Part shown: positions 49,675-58,576 of the stretch, in pieces
Layout of the letters: each line of letters starts with the position of its first letter
Numbering within the stretch: the first letter of the stretch is position 1
Source of the DNA: an uncultured Saprospiraceae bacterium
GTDB taxonomy: Bacteria; Bacteroidota; Bacteroidia; Chitinophagales; Saprospiraceae
NCBI GenBank assembly: GCA_937941765.1
Contig: CALDGQ010000075.1
Span: forward strand, 29,328 to 93,327
Direction of reading: 5' to 3'
DNA length: 64,000 bases
Translations under genes and position numbers: made by a program
The notes under the pieces: model-generated
Database searches by the model: none
The model's input: the letters and a program-made list of their open reading frames with translations, nothing else
What the model was told of the DNA's origin: nothing

Positions 49675-49729
49675 CAATGGAGTACGTGAGCCCACGCGTA
49701 AGCATGCGAATAGCTCACGTACTCCATTG
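49675..49729. repeat. Long perfect inverted repeat (17-bp arms) between convergently spaced genes
   Basis: CAATGGAGTACGTGAGC (49675-49691) and GCTCACGTACTCCATTG (49713-49729) are perfect complements around a 21-base loop that itself contains a CGCG/CGCG-like dyad. The flanks on both sides are built of repeated CAATG/CATTG words. It sits 20 bp after the stop of the VOC gene and before the ECF sigma promoter region. It may serve as the VOC gene terminator or be a REP-like or miniature mobile element. No T run is seen. Confidence 0.6.
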
Positions 49730-49749
49730 CTATTGCCATTGATATTGAT

Positions 49750-50811
49750 TTAATCCTTCACCTTATTAAAGCGTAAACTTTTCAACATCCATTTAGGAAG
49801 TGGCTTATCAGCTGGACGTTTGGTCAAGTCAAGATACCAATTGATTTTTTTAAGGATTGGAATTTTATGAGTTTCAACGAATTCGATCAAAGTGCCATCC
49901 GGGTCTTCGATGTAACTGAAATGACCAGCAGCTTCGCCCATGTCAAAACTATCAGAGCTATCAACAGTAAATGGAAATCCTTTTGATTCACAAAGGGTAC
50001 GCATTTCTTTCATGCCATTGATATCAAAACAAAGATGAATGAATCCAAGATCACCCCACAATCTGTCTTGATAAATTTTCTTAGGTTCCCGATCTTTGAC
50101 CGCTACTAATTCTATGACACTGCTTCCGAGCATTTGACTGAAAGGACCAACACGAGGTTGTGTATGTTGTAACAATACTCTTCGGAATCTATTTTTGCCA
50201 CCATCCAATTCGCTCAAATCACCAAAAGTCGTAACTTCATCATAGATCACTTTATCATAGCCTAAAATGTCAGAATATAGTGTTCTGGCTTTCTCAATAT
50301 CAGTAACTCCGATAATTGCACCTTCAATGCCACCGGTTGGAGTAGGGTCGCTCATATACCAACTTTCTGAAGGAATAACTTGAAAAATATTGTTGTACGG
50401 ATCTTTTACAAAGAAGTGTTGTTGACCACTTGGGTCCGTTTGAATATCACAAAGTACGTCAGCTTTGGCATTCATCAATTTATTGAAAGAGGCTTCAATA
50501 TCTTTGCTTTTTATTTTAGCAATGTTGATACCTAAATCTCCTAACAATATATCGAAGTGAGGTGCGACTGGTGTCCTTCCTTTGTATTGCCAAATTTCTA
50601 AACCACCTCCACCTTGTAAATTGATGGCTAAAACCGCATGCCTAGATTGAGGTTGTCCACCAGTATACGGAAGCATCAATCCTGCTTCTGCAGCTTCATC
50701 GAAAATGGGAACATCAAACCCGAAATTTTTTCTATAAAATCCCCAAGCTTCATAGACACTTGGTATTCCTACACCCATTTGCTGGATGCCTGCTATATAC
50801 GGTTTTGACAT
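49750..50811 (-). CDS. VOC superfamily (glyoxalase/dioxygenase fold) protein with two modules
   Basis: A 353-residue protein, started at the ATG at 50811 (MSKPYIAGIQQMGVGIPSV) because the 20 codons before it add no family sequence. Two vicinal-oxygen-chelate halves are visible. The first runs from about residue 8 to 150 (AWGFYRKNFGFDVP ... FFVKDPYNNIFQVIPSE). The second runs from about 165 to 315 (VTDIEKARTLYSDILGYDKV ... HFSYIEDPDGTLIEFVETHK), each ending in the usual metal-site Glu/Gln strand. It could be a dioxygenase or lyase on a small organic substrate; no substrate is predictable. It is 95 bp downstream of the alpha-oxoamine synthase on the same strand and may belong to the same pathway. 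Confidence 0.75.
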   Translation of the reverse strand: MSKPYIAGIQQMGVGIPSVYEAWGFYRKNFGFDVPIFDEAAEAGLMLPYTGGQPQSRHAVLAINLQGGGGLEIWQYKGRTPVAPHFDILLGDLGINIAKIKSKDIEASFNKLMNAKADVLCDIQTDPSGQQHFFVKDPYNNIFQVIPSESWYMSDPTPTGGIEGAIIGVTDIEKARTLYSDILGYDKVIYDEVTTFGDLSELDGGKNRFRRVLLQHTQPRVGPFSQMLGSSVIELVAVKDREPKKIYQDRLWGDLGFIHLCFDINGMKEMRTLCESKGFPFTVDSSDSFDMGEAAGHFSYIEDPDGTLIEFVETHKIPILKKINWYLDLTKRPADKPLPKWMLKSLRFNKVKD

Positions 50812-50906
50812 TTCCTTCTTGATTTTAGTATGTTGTTTTAAAAAATGGGAGCGAATTAAATTCACTCCCATTTTATTTTTATTCGCCTTAAATATAAAAA
50901 ACGTAT

Positions 50907-52157
50907 TTATATTTCAGTAGTAATTTTTTCAGCTTTATAAGCTCCAGATTTCAACTTATCTTTTATAGCAATAAATGCAGTAATCGTTTCATCAATATCT
51001 TGCATCGTATGATCTGCAGTTGGAATCAATCGTAACAACATCATTCCTTTTGGAATAACAGGATACACTACAATAGAACAGAAGATACTATGGTTTTCTC
51101 TTAAGTCCAAAACAAGGTTGGTTGCTTCTGGAACGGAACCGTGCATGTATACAGGTGTAACACAACTGTTGGTATTCCCGATATCAAATCCATTTTCTCT
51201 TAACCCAGATTGAAGTGCATTTACATTTTCCCACAACTTATCTTTGAATCCTGGATTTTTACGAATTAAATCTAAACGTTTCAAAGCACCAACTACAAAT
51301 GGCATTGCTAATGATTTCGCAAAAATTTGAGAACGCATGTTATACTTCATGTACTGAACCACATTTTTGTCACCAGCTAAAAATGCACCAACACTCGCCA
51401 TTGATTTCGCAAATGTTGCAAAGTAAACATCAATTCCATCTTGAACACCTTGCTCAACACCAGCACCTGCACCACCTTCTCCCAATGTTCCAAATCCATG
51501 TGCATCATCCACCATGAAACGGAATTCAAACTTATCTTTTAATGCAATAATTTCTTTTAATTTTCCTTGCATTCCTCTCATTCCAAAAACACCTTCGGAG
51601 ATCACTAAGATGGAACCTTTATTTCCATTTCCTTCGATCAACTTAGTTGCATGTCTCAAGTGTTTTTCCAAACTTTCTAAGTCGTTGTGCTCATAAGCAA
51701 AACGGCGTCCTAAGTGCATTCTCACACCATCAACAATACAAGCATGGCAACCTGAGTCATACACAACAACATCATGACGTCCAAGTAAACTATCAATCGC
51801 TGACATGATTCCTTGATAACCAAAGTTGACTAAAACAGCAGCTTCTTTGCGGACAAATTCTGCCAATTCAACTTCTAACTGATCGTGTAATTCTGTATTT
51901 CCAGACATCATTCGACTTCCCATAGGATAAGCCATTCCCCAATCTTTGGTTGCTTGTGTATCAACGGCTCTAACTTCAGGATGGTTTCCTAATCCTAAAT
52001 AATTATTGACACTCCAGCAAATACATTCTTTTCCTCTGAATTTCATTCGGTTTCCTAATTCACCTTCCAACTTTGGGAAAATAAAATAGCCTTCCGCTGA
52101 TTCCGCATATTGACCGAGTGGTCCACGATTTGATTTGATTTTCTCGAATAAATCCAT
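50907..52157 (-). CDS. Alpha-oxoamine synthase (serine palmitoyltransferase / cysteate acyltransferase-like)
   Basis: A 416-residue PLP enzyme of the fold shared by serine palmitoyltransferase, 8-amino-7-oxononanoate synthase and 2-amino-3-ketobutyrate ligase. It decarboxylatively joins an amino acid to an acyl thioester. Key motifs: NNYLGLGNHPEV near 51-62, GSRMMSGNTELHDQLE near 80-95, the PLP Asp/His pair in FMVDDAHGFGTLGE near 213-226, and the Schiff-base lysine in FATFAKSMASVGAFLAG near 247-263. In Bacteroidota this family makes sphingolipids from serine or capnine sulfonolipids from cysteate. The neighbour 69 bp upstream is a cysteine/cysteate-synthase-like enzyme, which makes the sulfonolipid role attractive. 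That choice is inference. Confidence 0.85.
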   Translation of the reverse strand: MDLFEKIKSNRGPLGQYAESAEGYFIFPKLEGELGNRMKFRGKECICWSVNNYLGLGNHPEVRAVDTQATKDWGMAYPMGSRMMSGNTELHDQLEVELAEFVRKEAAVLVNFGYQGIMSAIDSLLGRHDVVVYDSGCHACIVDGVRMHLGRRFAYEHNDLESLEKHLRHATKLIEGNGNKGSILVISEGVFGMRGMQGKLKEIIALKDKFEFRFMVDDAHGFGTLGEGGAGAGVEQGVQDGIDVYFATFAKSMASVGAFLAGDKNVVQYMKYNMRSQIFAKSLAMPFVVGALKRLDLIRKNPGFKDKLWENVNALQSGLRENGFDIGNTNSCVTPVYMHGSVPEATNLVLDLRENHSIFCSIVVYPVIPKGMMLLRLIPTADHTMQDIDETITAFIAIKDKLKSGAYKAEKITTEI

Positions 52158-52226
52158 GTTTAGTTTAGATTTTATTATTGTTCGAATTTGTTAAGTAAGC
52201 GTGTTCGAGCAATTTGATTTATAAAT

Positions 52227-53294
52227 TTATTTTGTTTGTAATTGAGTGTGAACTTTTGTAATGCCATCGATTTTTTTGAAAATGCCATTCTTGTGATAAG
52301 CATGTCCATTTAAAAATCCTTTCTCTTTCATCCAACCATCATTAAATACTTTTCCTAAATAACGACTTCCGTGATCTGAAAACAAACAAACTACGTAGCT
52401 GCTCTCATCAAAAATTTCTTCTTCTTCTTCTTCTAGTTGGAAAACACATTGGATAGAAGCACCACTTGAATGCCCAGCAAGGATACCTTCATTTCTTGCC
52501 AAGTCTCTACAACGCAATGCACTTTCTTTATCCGGCACTTTTACAAAACGGTCAATGATATCAAAATTCACATTACCAGGAATGATGGTCTTACCAGTTC
52601 CTTCAATTGAATATGGATAAATTTCATTCTCGTCGAAAATACCAGTTTCATGATACTTTTGTAAAACAGAACCATATGCATCCACTGCGATGATTTGAAT
52701 ATTTGGATTTTTTTCTTTCAAGTACTTTGCGGTACCACTGATGGTTCCTCCTGTTCCAGCACTTGCAATAAAGTGGGTAATTTTTCCTTCACTTGCTTCC
52801 CATATTTCTGGTCCCGTGCTATGGTAATGAGCCATTCCATTATTCAAATCAAAATTTTGATTTAGATATAGAGAATTAGGCGTTTCAGCAGCAATCTTTT
52901 TTGCTTGAGAGTAGTACGATCTAGGATCTTCTGCTTTCACAAATTTTGGACAAATAACGATTTGAGCTCCCAACGCTCGAACTAAATCTTTCTTCTCTTG
53001 AGACATCGTGTCTGTTACAGCTAGAATACACTTGTATCCTTTCACAGCACTTGCCATCGCAATGCTAAATCCAGTATTTCCTGAAGTAGCCTCAACGATG
53101 GTTCCTCCTGGTTTTAATCTACCATCTTGTTCAGCCTTTTCAATCATGTAATGAGCCACCCGATCTTTAGCAGAATGGCCTGGATTGTTTCCTTCTAATT
53201 TTGCATAAAGTTGTGACTTAAAGTCAGGTTTTACCCTATTGATTTTTACTAATGGGGTTTTTCCGATAGTTTCTAAGATGCTTCCAAATGTCAT
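52227..53294 (-). CDS. PLP-dependent cysteine/cysteate synthase-like enzyme (CBS family)
   Basis: A 355-residue fold-type II PLP enzyme, started at the ATG at 53294; an in-frame GTG eight codons earlier is possible. GKTPLVKINRV, AKLEGNNPGHSAKDRVA (PLP lysine near 42) and VEATSGNTGFSIAMAS (substrate loop near 69) are the standard motifs. ASAGTGGTISGTAKYL binds the PLP phosphate near 175-190. Family members replace an activated serine hydroxyl with a sulfur nucleophile, giving cysteine, cystathionine or, with sulfite, cysteate. Adjacency to an alpha-oxoamine synthase suggests cysteate supply for capnine-type sulfonolipids, but plain cysteine synthase is equally compatible with the motifs. It faces away from the DnaA-box region. 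Confidence 0.83.
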   Translation of the reverse strand: MTFGSILETIGKTPLVKINRVKPDFKSQLYAKLEGNNPGHSAKDRVAHYMIEKAEQDGRLKPGGTIVEATSGNTGFSIAMASAVKGYKCILAVTDTMSQEKKDLVRALGAQIVICPKFVKAEDPRSYYSQAKKIAAETPNSLYLNQNFDLNNGMAHYHSTGPEIWEASEGKITHFIASAGTGGTISGTAKYLKEKNPNIQIIAVDAYGSVLQKYHETGIFDENEIYPYSIEGTGKTIIPGNVNFDIIDRFVKVPDKESALRCRDLARNEGILAGHSSGASIQCVFQLEEEEEEIFDESSYVVCLFSDHGSRYLGKVFNDGWMKEKGFLNGHAYHKNGIFKKIDGITKVHTQLQTK

Positions 53295-53318
53295 ATTCCT
53301 CTGTTTTTGTTTGTTCAC

Positions 53319-53673
53319 TAATGTTCGGAGATAGAGTAAACTTAACGATAAGTTTTAGTTCAACTCGATACATATATATAGTATCATTTGAACACTATGG
53401 AACTTGTGGTTAAACCAGTTTAAAAGCAGGTTAATCACACATAAAAAAACATGAACAGGCCACTTTTTTCCTACCAACGCCTACACTTTTTAGGTTGAAA
53501 CGGGTAAAAATGGAATTTTTGGCTTAATTATTAACCTAATAGGGAATGTGGATAACTATAATAAATTGTGGATAACTATGTGGAAAACATATTATTGAAA
53601 TACGATAAGTGTGTTGATAAATTATATTATTATTAATGTTTAAACTACTTTTTAATTAAGTAATCCTGACTTA
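53319..53673. other. Intergenic region at a strand switch, candidate replication origin
   Basis: This 355-bp gap separates a leftward gene from a rightward one. DnaA boxes TGTGGATAA occur perfectly at 53547-53555 and 53567-53575. One-mismatch copies are TGTGGAAAA at 53579-53587 and TGTTGATAA at 53612-53620. All four point the same way and the first two are exactly 20 bp apart. Immediately right (53590-53660) is a very AT-rich tract (ATTATATTATTATTAATG) suited to unwinding. Genes from 22 to 53 kb run left and the str operon runs right, as expected for genes co-oriented with forks leaving this point. No dnaA or dnaN gene is adjacent, so this remains a candidate. Confidence 0.45.
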
Positions 53674-54105
53674 ATGGCAGTTCGAATAATCGTCCGAATG
53701 ATTCTCCGAAAGGAAAATAAAATTTTATTTCTCAGACAGAGAAATAGCATGGGTGGAGCATACACGCTACCAGGCGGTAAACTAGATCCCAATGAAACCG
53801 CATTGGAGGCAGGTATTCGAGAAAATTATGAGGAAACGGGTTTGAAAATCGATCCTAAAAATGTGAAACTAGTCCATAATTTGTTTGTGAAAAAAGGGAA
53901 GGGGAGTGATGACGATTTGTTTATGGTTTTTAAAACAAAGAAATGGAAAGGTGTTATTAAAATTAAAGAACCAGAAAAATTCAAACAAGTCGTGTGGCTT
54001 GATATTGAAAAAATAAACACGATGAACGTAGTACCAATTGCCAATCACATAGTCAATCAATATTTGAAGAAGAATCGATATTCTGATTTAATTTTGGTGA
54101 AATAG
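53674..54105 (+). CDS. NUDIX hydrolase
   Basis: A 143-residue pyrophosphohydrolase. The complete NUDIX box G-x5-E-x7-REUxEExGU is present at about residues 35-57: GKLDPNETALEAGIRE then NYEETGL. The short beta-strand opening (AVRIIVRMILRKENKILFLR) and LPGGK before the box are typical. Substrates of this size class include oxidised nucleotides, nucleotide sugars and ADP-ribose; no specificity motif is evident. It begins just right of the DnaA-box cluster and its stop abuts a convergent decayed T9SS domain. Confidence 0.9.
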   Translation: MAVRIIVRMILRKENKILFLRQRNSMGGAYTLPGGKLDPNETALEAGIRENYEETGLKIDPKNVKLVHNLFVKKGKGSDDDLFMVFKTKKWKGVIKIKEPEKFKQVVWLDIEKINTMNVVPIANHIVNQYLKKNRYSDLILVK

Positions 54106-54375
54106 TTAGTTTATAATAAACCTTTCTTGATATTCAATTCCATCTGTCTGAATTTGAATCCAATAAATTCCTGTTGATAAATGTTTCAAATCAATTGCTG
54201 TTCCTTGATAACTTTGCTTTTTCAAAACTAATTTCCCAATCGAATCGAAAATTTCGAAATCAAATGGATACGTCAAACCACTAATGTTGATAGCTTGCGA
54301 CGTCGGATTAGGGAATAAAAATAATCGATTATTGACATCTTCTGATTCAGTTGAACTGACGGTGCAATTGTCCAA
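54106..54375 (-). pseudogene. Orphan T9SS C-terminal sorting domain
   Basis: About 89 residues that are entirely a type A sorting domain: LFLFPNPTSQAINISG, EIFDSIGKLVLKKQSYQG, LKHLSTGIYWIQIQTDG and a closing FIIN. The frame extends about 12 codons further upstream to an in-frame stop, without an ATG. There is no signal peptide or passenger domain, so it cannot be an exported cargo by itself. I read it as the surviving 3' end of a deleted secreted-protein gene. A TTG-initiated small protein is less likely. Confidence 0.6.
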
Positions 54376-54460
54376 TATTTCTAACGATATTCGATATTCA
54401 TTTAATTATATTTTTCGTACCTTAATATATCTCTAATATTTCCTGCCCTATTTTTTTCCT

Positions 54461-56197
54461 ATGAAATACCTCATTTTATTGATGTTGCTTTGTATTGTAC
54501 AAATCAATGCACAACCACCCGCAGACGCCAAGCGCGACCACTACTGGATTGGAGGATATGCTAATGCTCCAAACAATACACATGCAATGCTTCATTTTGA
54601 TTTTAATTCAGGAGACTTACAACTGTCTTATGATCCCAATAGTGAAGGAATGATTGCTGAAATTTTTCGAACAAGTGCAATGTTATGCGACAAAAATGGA
54701 ACGCTTATGTTTTATTCTAACGGGTGCGGAGTTGTAAGCGCAGATCATGAATATATACCTGGAGGAGAAATAATTAATTTTAATGAAGAATGGGAATGGT
54801 TATGTGGTTTAAGTTATCCATATGGTATTTTTGCTTTACCAATACCTGAATCTAACAATGAGTTTTTATTGTTTAATGAGTTGGCTTATTTTGGTCCTGA
54901 TTCATTAGAACTTAGTGCTTATATTGATGAATTAAGATTTGCAAAGATAATTCCTGATCCAAATACTGGAGAACTTTATGCACCATTCACAGATTCCTTG
55001 GTTATTGCGGATACATTGCATGCCAATCATTACGCAGCATGTCGTCACGGAAATGGGCGAGACTGGTGGATGTTGGTCTCAAAATCAGGCAGCAATTGTA
55101 TGCACAAATTATTAATCACTCCAAATGGAATCGAATCCATCAAAACGCAATGCATAGGATCTTTCTTAGAGTACTATGCTTCTTCTTCTGGAAATTTACA
55201 ATTTAGTCCTGATGGAAATTATCTTGCTCGCACTGGAGTGAATTTTCCAAAAATATCAGAATTGTGCATTTACGAATTTGACCGTTGCACTGGCGAACTT
55301 TTCAACCCTGTAGATATTGAACTTCCTAATAATTCGAGTATTTCCACAAGCGCTAATTTCTCACCTAACAATAGATTTCTGTATGTCAATCTTTTGAGAC
55401 GAATGTTTCAGATCGATCTGGAATCATCAGATTGGCAAAATTCCTTACAACTTGTTGGACAAACTGATAGTATGACTTATGAAAGTTTTAGCACACAGTT
55501 ACTAGCTCCAGATGGAAAGATATACATCTCAAACGCCGGAGGAAGTTTTTATTTACATACCATTGAAGAACCAAATTTGCTTGGAGCCGCTTGTGATGTT
55601 CAAGTGAGAAAATATGATCTGCCTACACCGCTTGGACATGGCATTCCCAGATATCCCAATTATAAACTTGGTCCATCAGTAGGTAGTGCTTGTGATAGTC
55701 TGGGACCTTATGCTTGGTACGAATTTGAGCAACAAGATAATCTTTTTGAGTTTATGGATTTGTCAGGAAATAATCCAACAAACTGGTATTGGACTTTTGG
55801 AGATGGGAATAACAGCACAGATCAACATCCTACTCACGTGTATGAATCTACGGGCGATTTTGAAGTTTGTCTCTTAGTCGAGAATACCAATGGTTCAGAT
55901 GAGATTTGTCAAGGAGTTGTTGTCGATGTTTTAAATGTTTCTGAAGATCAAATCCAACAACACATTTACAAAGTCTATCCAAACCCCGCATCCGATGTGT
56001 TAAATATCCATGCCCCCATCAATCACCAAGGCAACTTTCAATTGTACAATTCCCTTGGTCAGTTAGTACACAGTTTATCTATCACCAAAGCAGAACAACG
56101 GATCGATGTCTCAAATTTTGAATCTGGTTTGTATCATTATTTGATTGAAGATGAAAATGGGGTGCGTGTTTCGGGGAAGGTGGTTTTGGTGGAGTAG
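54461..56197 (+). CDS. T9SS-secreted protein with beta-propeller-like region and PKD domain
   Basis: A 578-residue exported protein. Residues 1-18 are a signal peptide (MKYLILLMLLCIVQINAQ). Residues about 25-390 form a beta-rich domain with repeated short motifs (MLHFDFNSGDLQLSY, GNLQFSPDGNYLART, ANFSPNNRFLYVN, QLLAPDGKIYISNA) like WD40/propeller blades. A PKD domain is at about 420-490 (WYWTFGDGNNSTDQHPTHVY). The T9SS sorting domain begins at YPNPASDVLNI near 505. It should be displayed at the cell surface or released, and its ligand is unknown. The same architecture is common in gliding or particle-attached Bacteroidota. It shares a bidirectional terminator with the next gene. Confidence 0.8.
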   Translation: MKYLILLMLLCIVQINAQPPADAKRDHYWIGGYANAPNNTHAMLHFDFNSGDLQLSYDPNSEGMIAEIFRTSAMLCDKNGTLMFYSNGCGVVSADHEYIPGGEIINFNEEWEWLCGLSYPYGIFALPIPESNNEFLLFNELAYFGPDSLELSAYIDELRFAKIIPDPNTGELYAPFTDSLVIADTLHANHYAACRHGNGRDWWMLVSKSGSNCMHKLLITPNGIESIKTQCIGSFLEYYASSSGNLQFSPDGNYLARTGVNFPKISELCIYEFDRCTGELFNPVDIELPNNSSISTSANFSPNNRFLYVNLLRRMFQIDLESSDWQNSLQLVGQTDSMTYESFSTQLLAPDGKIYISNAGGSFYLHTIEEPNLLGAACDVQVRKYDLPTPLGHGIPRYPNYKLGPSVGSACDSLGPYAWYEFEQQDNLFEFMDLSGNNPTNWYWTFGDGNNSTDQHPTHVYESTGDFEVCLLVENTNGSDEICQGVVVDVLNVSEDQIQQHIYKVYPNPASDVLNIHAPINHQGNFQLYNSLGQLVHSLSITKAEQRIDVSNFESGLYHYLIEDENGVRVSGKVVLVE

Positions 56198-56242
56198 GCG
56201 TTCCGATATTCGATATTTAAAAATAGCCCAGACATACACACA

Positions 56243-56280
56243 AAAAAAACCTGCTCCAATCACTTGAAGCAGGTTTTTTT
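56243..56280. terminator. Bidirectional terminator
   Basis: AAAAAAACCTGCT and AGCAGGTTTTTTT form a perfect 13-bp inverted repeat around a 12-base loop, giving a U tract in either direction. It lies between the convergent genes ending at 56197 and 56299. Confidence 0.9.
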
Positions 56281-56298
56281 ATAACAAAAGAGTAACGA

Positions 56299-57087
56299 TT
56301 AGTTCTCTTCCATTTTGATTAGCTTCACTTTCGCACCGTCATCAGCTTTTGAAGTAGCAGCTTTCTTACCTTTTGCACATTTCTTTGCACAAGATTTAGA
56401 ACAAGCTTTCTTCTTAGCAACAGTCTTAGCTTCAGCAGCAACTGGAGAAGCGTTTACAAACTTCTGTGAATCTGAACAGTACTTCACTTCGTCCATAGAA
56501 ACTTTACCAGACTTCGCACAAGTACTTTTCTTGTAGTAAGAAACGTTACCAGAAGTTGCACAAGTTTTGCTTTCAATAGAAGTATCCAATGAAGCCAACT
56601 TTGCAGCAGCAGCAGCAGTCTTAGCACAAGTCTTTGCGCAAGATTTTGCACAAGATTTCTTAGCACCAGTTAAAGAAGCAGTCTTTGCAGCACCTTTTGT
56701 ACAAGCAGCTTTTGACTTAGAACAAGCTGGCTTTGCATTTGAACCACTTACACCCATTGCCTTAGCTGCAGGAGAAACGTTTACAAATGCTTGAGATTTT
56801 GTACAGTACTTCACTTCGTTCATAGAAACTTTACCAGACTTCGCACAAGTGCTTTTTTGGTAGTAAGAAACATTACCAGAAGTACCACATACTTTCTTTT
56901 CAATAGATTCATCCATTGAAGCTAACTTTGCAGCAGCAGCAGCAGTCTTAGCACAAGTTTTTGCACAAGCCTTCTTTTCTACTGAAGTAGTAGCTGTCTT
57001 CTTAGACATAGGACAAGTCCCTTGAGCATTTACATTTACTAGACCTAAGCAGCCCAAAAATGCGAAAACGAAAAATAATTTCTTCAT
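56299..57087 (-). CDS. Secreted Cys/Ala/Lys-rich repeat protein
   Basis: A 262-residue protein, started at the ATG at 57087 so that MKKLFFVFAFLGCLGLVNVNA is a signal peptide. The mature part holds two copies of an approximately 85-residue unit: CAKTCAKTAAAAAKLAS, then CGTSGNVSYYQKSTCAKSGK, then VKYCTKSQAFVNVSPAA, separated and followed by K/C/A-rich stretches. There are about two dozen cysteines in CAKxC and CSKSC patterns. These could form disulfides in the envelope or bind metal. I do not recognise the family. It has a bidirectional terminator after its stop and is monocistronic. Confidence 0.65.
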   Translation of the reverse strand: MKKLFFVFAFLGCLGLVNVNAQGTCPMSKKTATTSVEKKACAKTCAKTAAAAAKLASMDESIEKKVCGTSGNVSYYQKSTCAKSGKVSMNEVKYCTKSQAFVNVSPAAKAMGVSGSNAKPACSKSKAACTKGAAKTASLTGAKKSCAKSCAKTCAKTAAAAAKLASLDTSIESKTCATSGNVSYYKKSTCAKSGKVSMDEVKYCSDSQKFVNASPVAAEAKTVAKKKACSKSCAKKCAKGKKAATSKADDGAKVKLIKMEEN

Positions 57088-57268
57088 GTTCAATTAAAAT
57101 TTAAAGAGTTAATCGATTAAATAAAAAAGTTGAATATTCACTATAAATATATCAAATAGTGAGCTAAGCAGCAATTGAGTGAATTGCATTAGCAATTTTT
57201 TAACAACTATATAGGCTAAAACGTCCTTAATTAGACTTTGTTCATCTTAAAACGATGGATTAGAAGAT

Positions 57269-58573
57269 TTAATTGGTTCTATGTGGGATATCAATTTTGC
57301 CTAGTTTTTTACGTCTTTTCGATGATACCATATATATAGACGTTCCATAAAGTAAGTTTGGTAGTTCATGCATTGCAAAATGATTTGTTTCTTCTTTTGG
57401 TGCCAACAACGTTATATTTCCCTGATTTTCGATTACGAAGAGGAAGTGCGAAATTTGAGCAGTAGTAGGAATTTTAAGATCAATGGGACCAATATTTCGA
57501 GATTGTCCGACTGCTAATTTTGCTTTTATTTCTGCCATATCTAATAGTGCGAAATACATTTTCAATAATAGTATTTGGTCCGCTTTTTTATGCTGGAGAA
57601 AATATTCGATCCCTTCACTTTTTTCATGTGGAAACATTGTTGTCATTTCAATGTGCTGATTCAAATATTCGTGTATAATAGTTATCAGCTTAGTCTTATC
57701 AGTTTCCCCATTTGCAATTTCTTTCCATATTAAGCGCATCTTTTTTTGATCTCTTACTTTTGGTTTCAAAGCTGTTTTTTCAAAATAGGTAATCAAATCA
57801 TGCCAATTGCTAAATGAAGATTGCCCACCTACTCTTGTTAAATTTCGATAGTCTAATTGATAAATTAAATGTGGTAACAAATACAAGGATACTTCATTTT
57901 GAAAAGAAGTCTTTTGGTTGTTGTAACAGGTCCATGAAATTGTGTTGTTATATAAATTGTATCGAACATTTGGTAATTCAAGACCATTGTATACATTCGA
58001 TTTTACAATTACTTTTTTTGGTGCAGTGATGGAAAAAATTGATTTCAGAACGGGAATAGATTGGTGGAAATAAATAAAATCATTTGCTTTAAAATTGATA
58101 CAATTATATTTACAAATCATTTCTACTTCATCACCTATTTCAACAGCTGGAATTGCAAAAAACAAATCTTTACTTTTCCCATTGGTTTGAGATATACTTT
58201 CCATCGATTTGATTTCATTTGATTCAAAATCTATGATGACTCCATTGGGCTTGATAGTTCTAGCATCAAGAATTTCTATCTCCATATCCGAAGACTGTTT
58301 GATTCTAAAAAATGAATGCGCTTTTATCCCTTCCTCTGTAAGGATTTTAATTTTCTTTCGTAGGGTTATGACAGTGCTTATATGAGATTTTTCTTTTACA
58401 ATTTTACGATTTTCAGTTTGTAAAAGGATAACTGCATCTTCTGCTATCAACGAATCAGGAATTGGAGAAATAATTGGAATTTTATTTTCCCAATTAAAAT
58501 CATGTTGACCAAAACTAATTGCCGGACTTAATCCTAATAAGGTGTATATAATATAGCGAAGAATAATGCTCAA
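57269..58573 (-). CDS. DUF3857/transglutaminase-like protein with apparently lost catalytic residues
   Basis: A 434-residue exported protein with a signal peptide (ILRYIIYTLLGLSPAISFG). Residues about 25-230 match the DUF3857 domain (EDAVILLQTENRKIVKE, VEIGDEVEMICKYN). Residues about 240-400 align with the transglutaminase-like fold, but the place of the GDCKD cysteine motif reads KADQILLLKMYFALL, so the catalytic Cys is absent. It begins at a TTG only 3 bp after the upstream gene's stop, since no ATG would keep the signal peptide. It is probably translationally coupled to the active-site-intact partner upstream. The function is unknown; binding rather than catalysis is likely. Confidence 0.7.
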   Translation of the reverse strand: MSIILRYIIYTLLGLSPAISFGQHDFNWENKIPIISPIPDSLIAEDAVILLQTENRKIVKEKSHISTVITLRKKIKILTEEGIKAHSFFRIKQSSDMEIEILDARTIKPNGVIIDFESNEIKSMESISQTNGKSKDLFFAIPAVEIGDEVEMICKYNCINFKANDFIYFHQSIPVLKSIFSITAPKKVIVKSNVYNGLELPNVRYNLYNNTISWTCYNNQKTSFQNEVSLYLLPHLIYQLDYRNLTRVGGQSSFSNWHDLITYFEKTALKPKVRDQKKMRLIWKEIANGETDKTKLITIIHEYLNQHIEMTTMFPHEKSEGIEYFLQHKKADQILLLKMYFALLDMAEIKAKLAVGQSRNIGPIDLKIPTTAQISHFLFVIENQGNITLLAPKEETNHFAMHELPNLLYGTSIYMVSSKRRKKLGKIDIPHRTN

Positions 58574-58576
58574 ATC

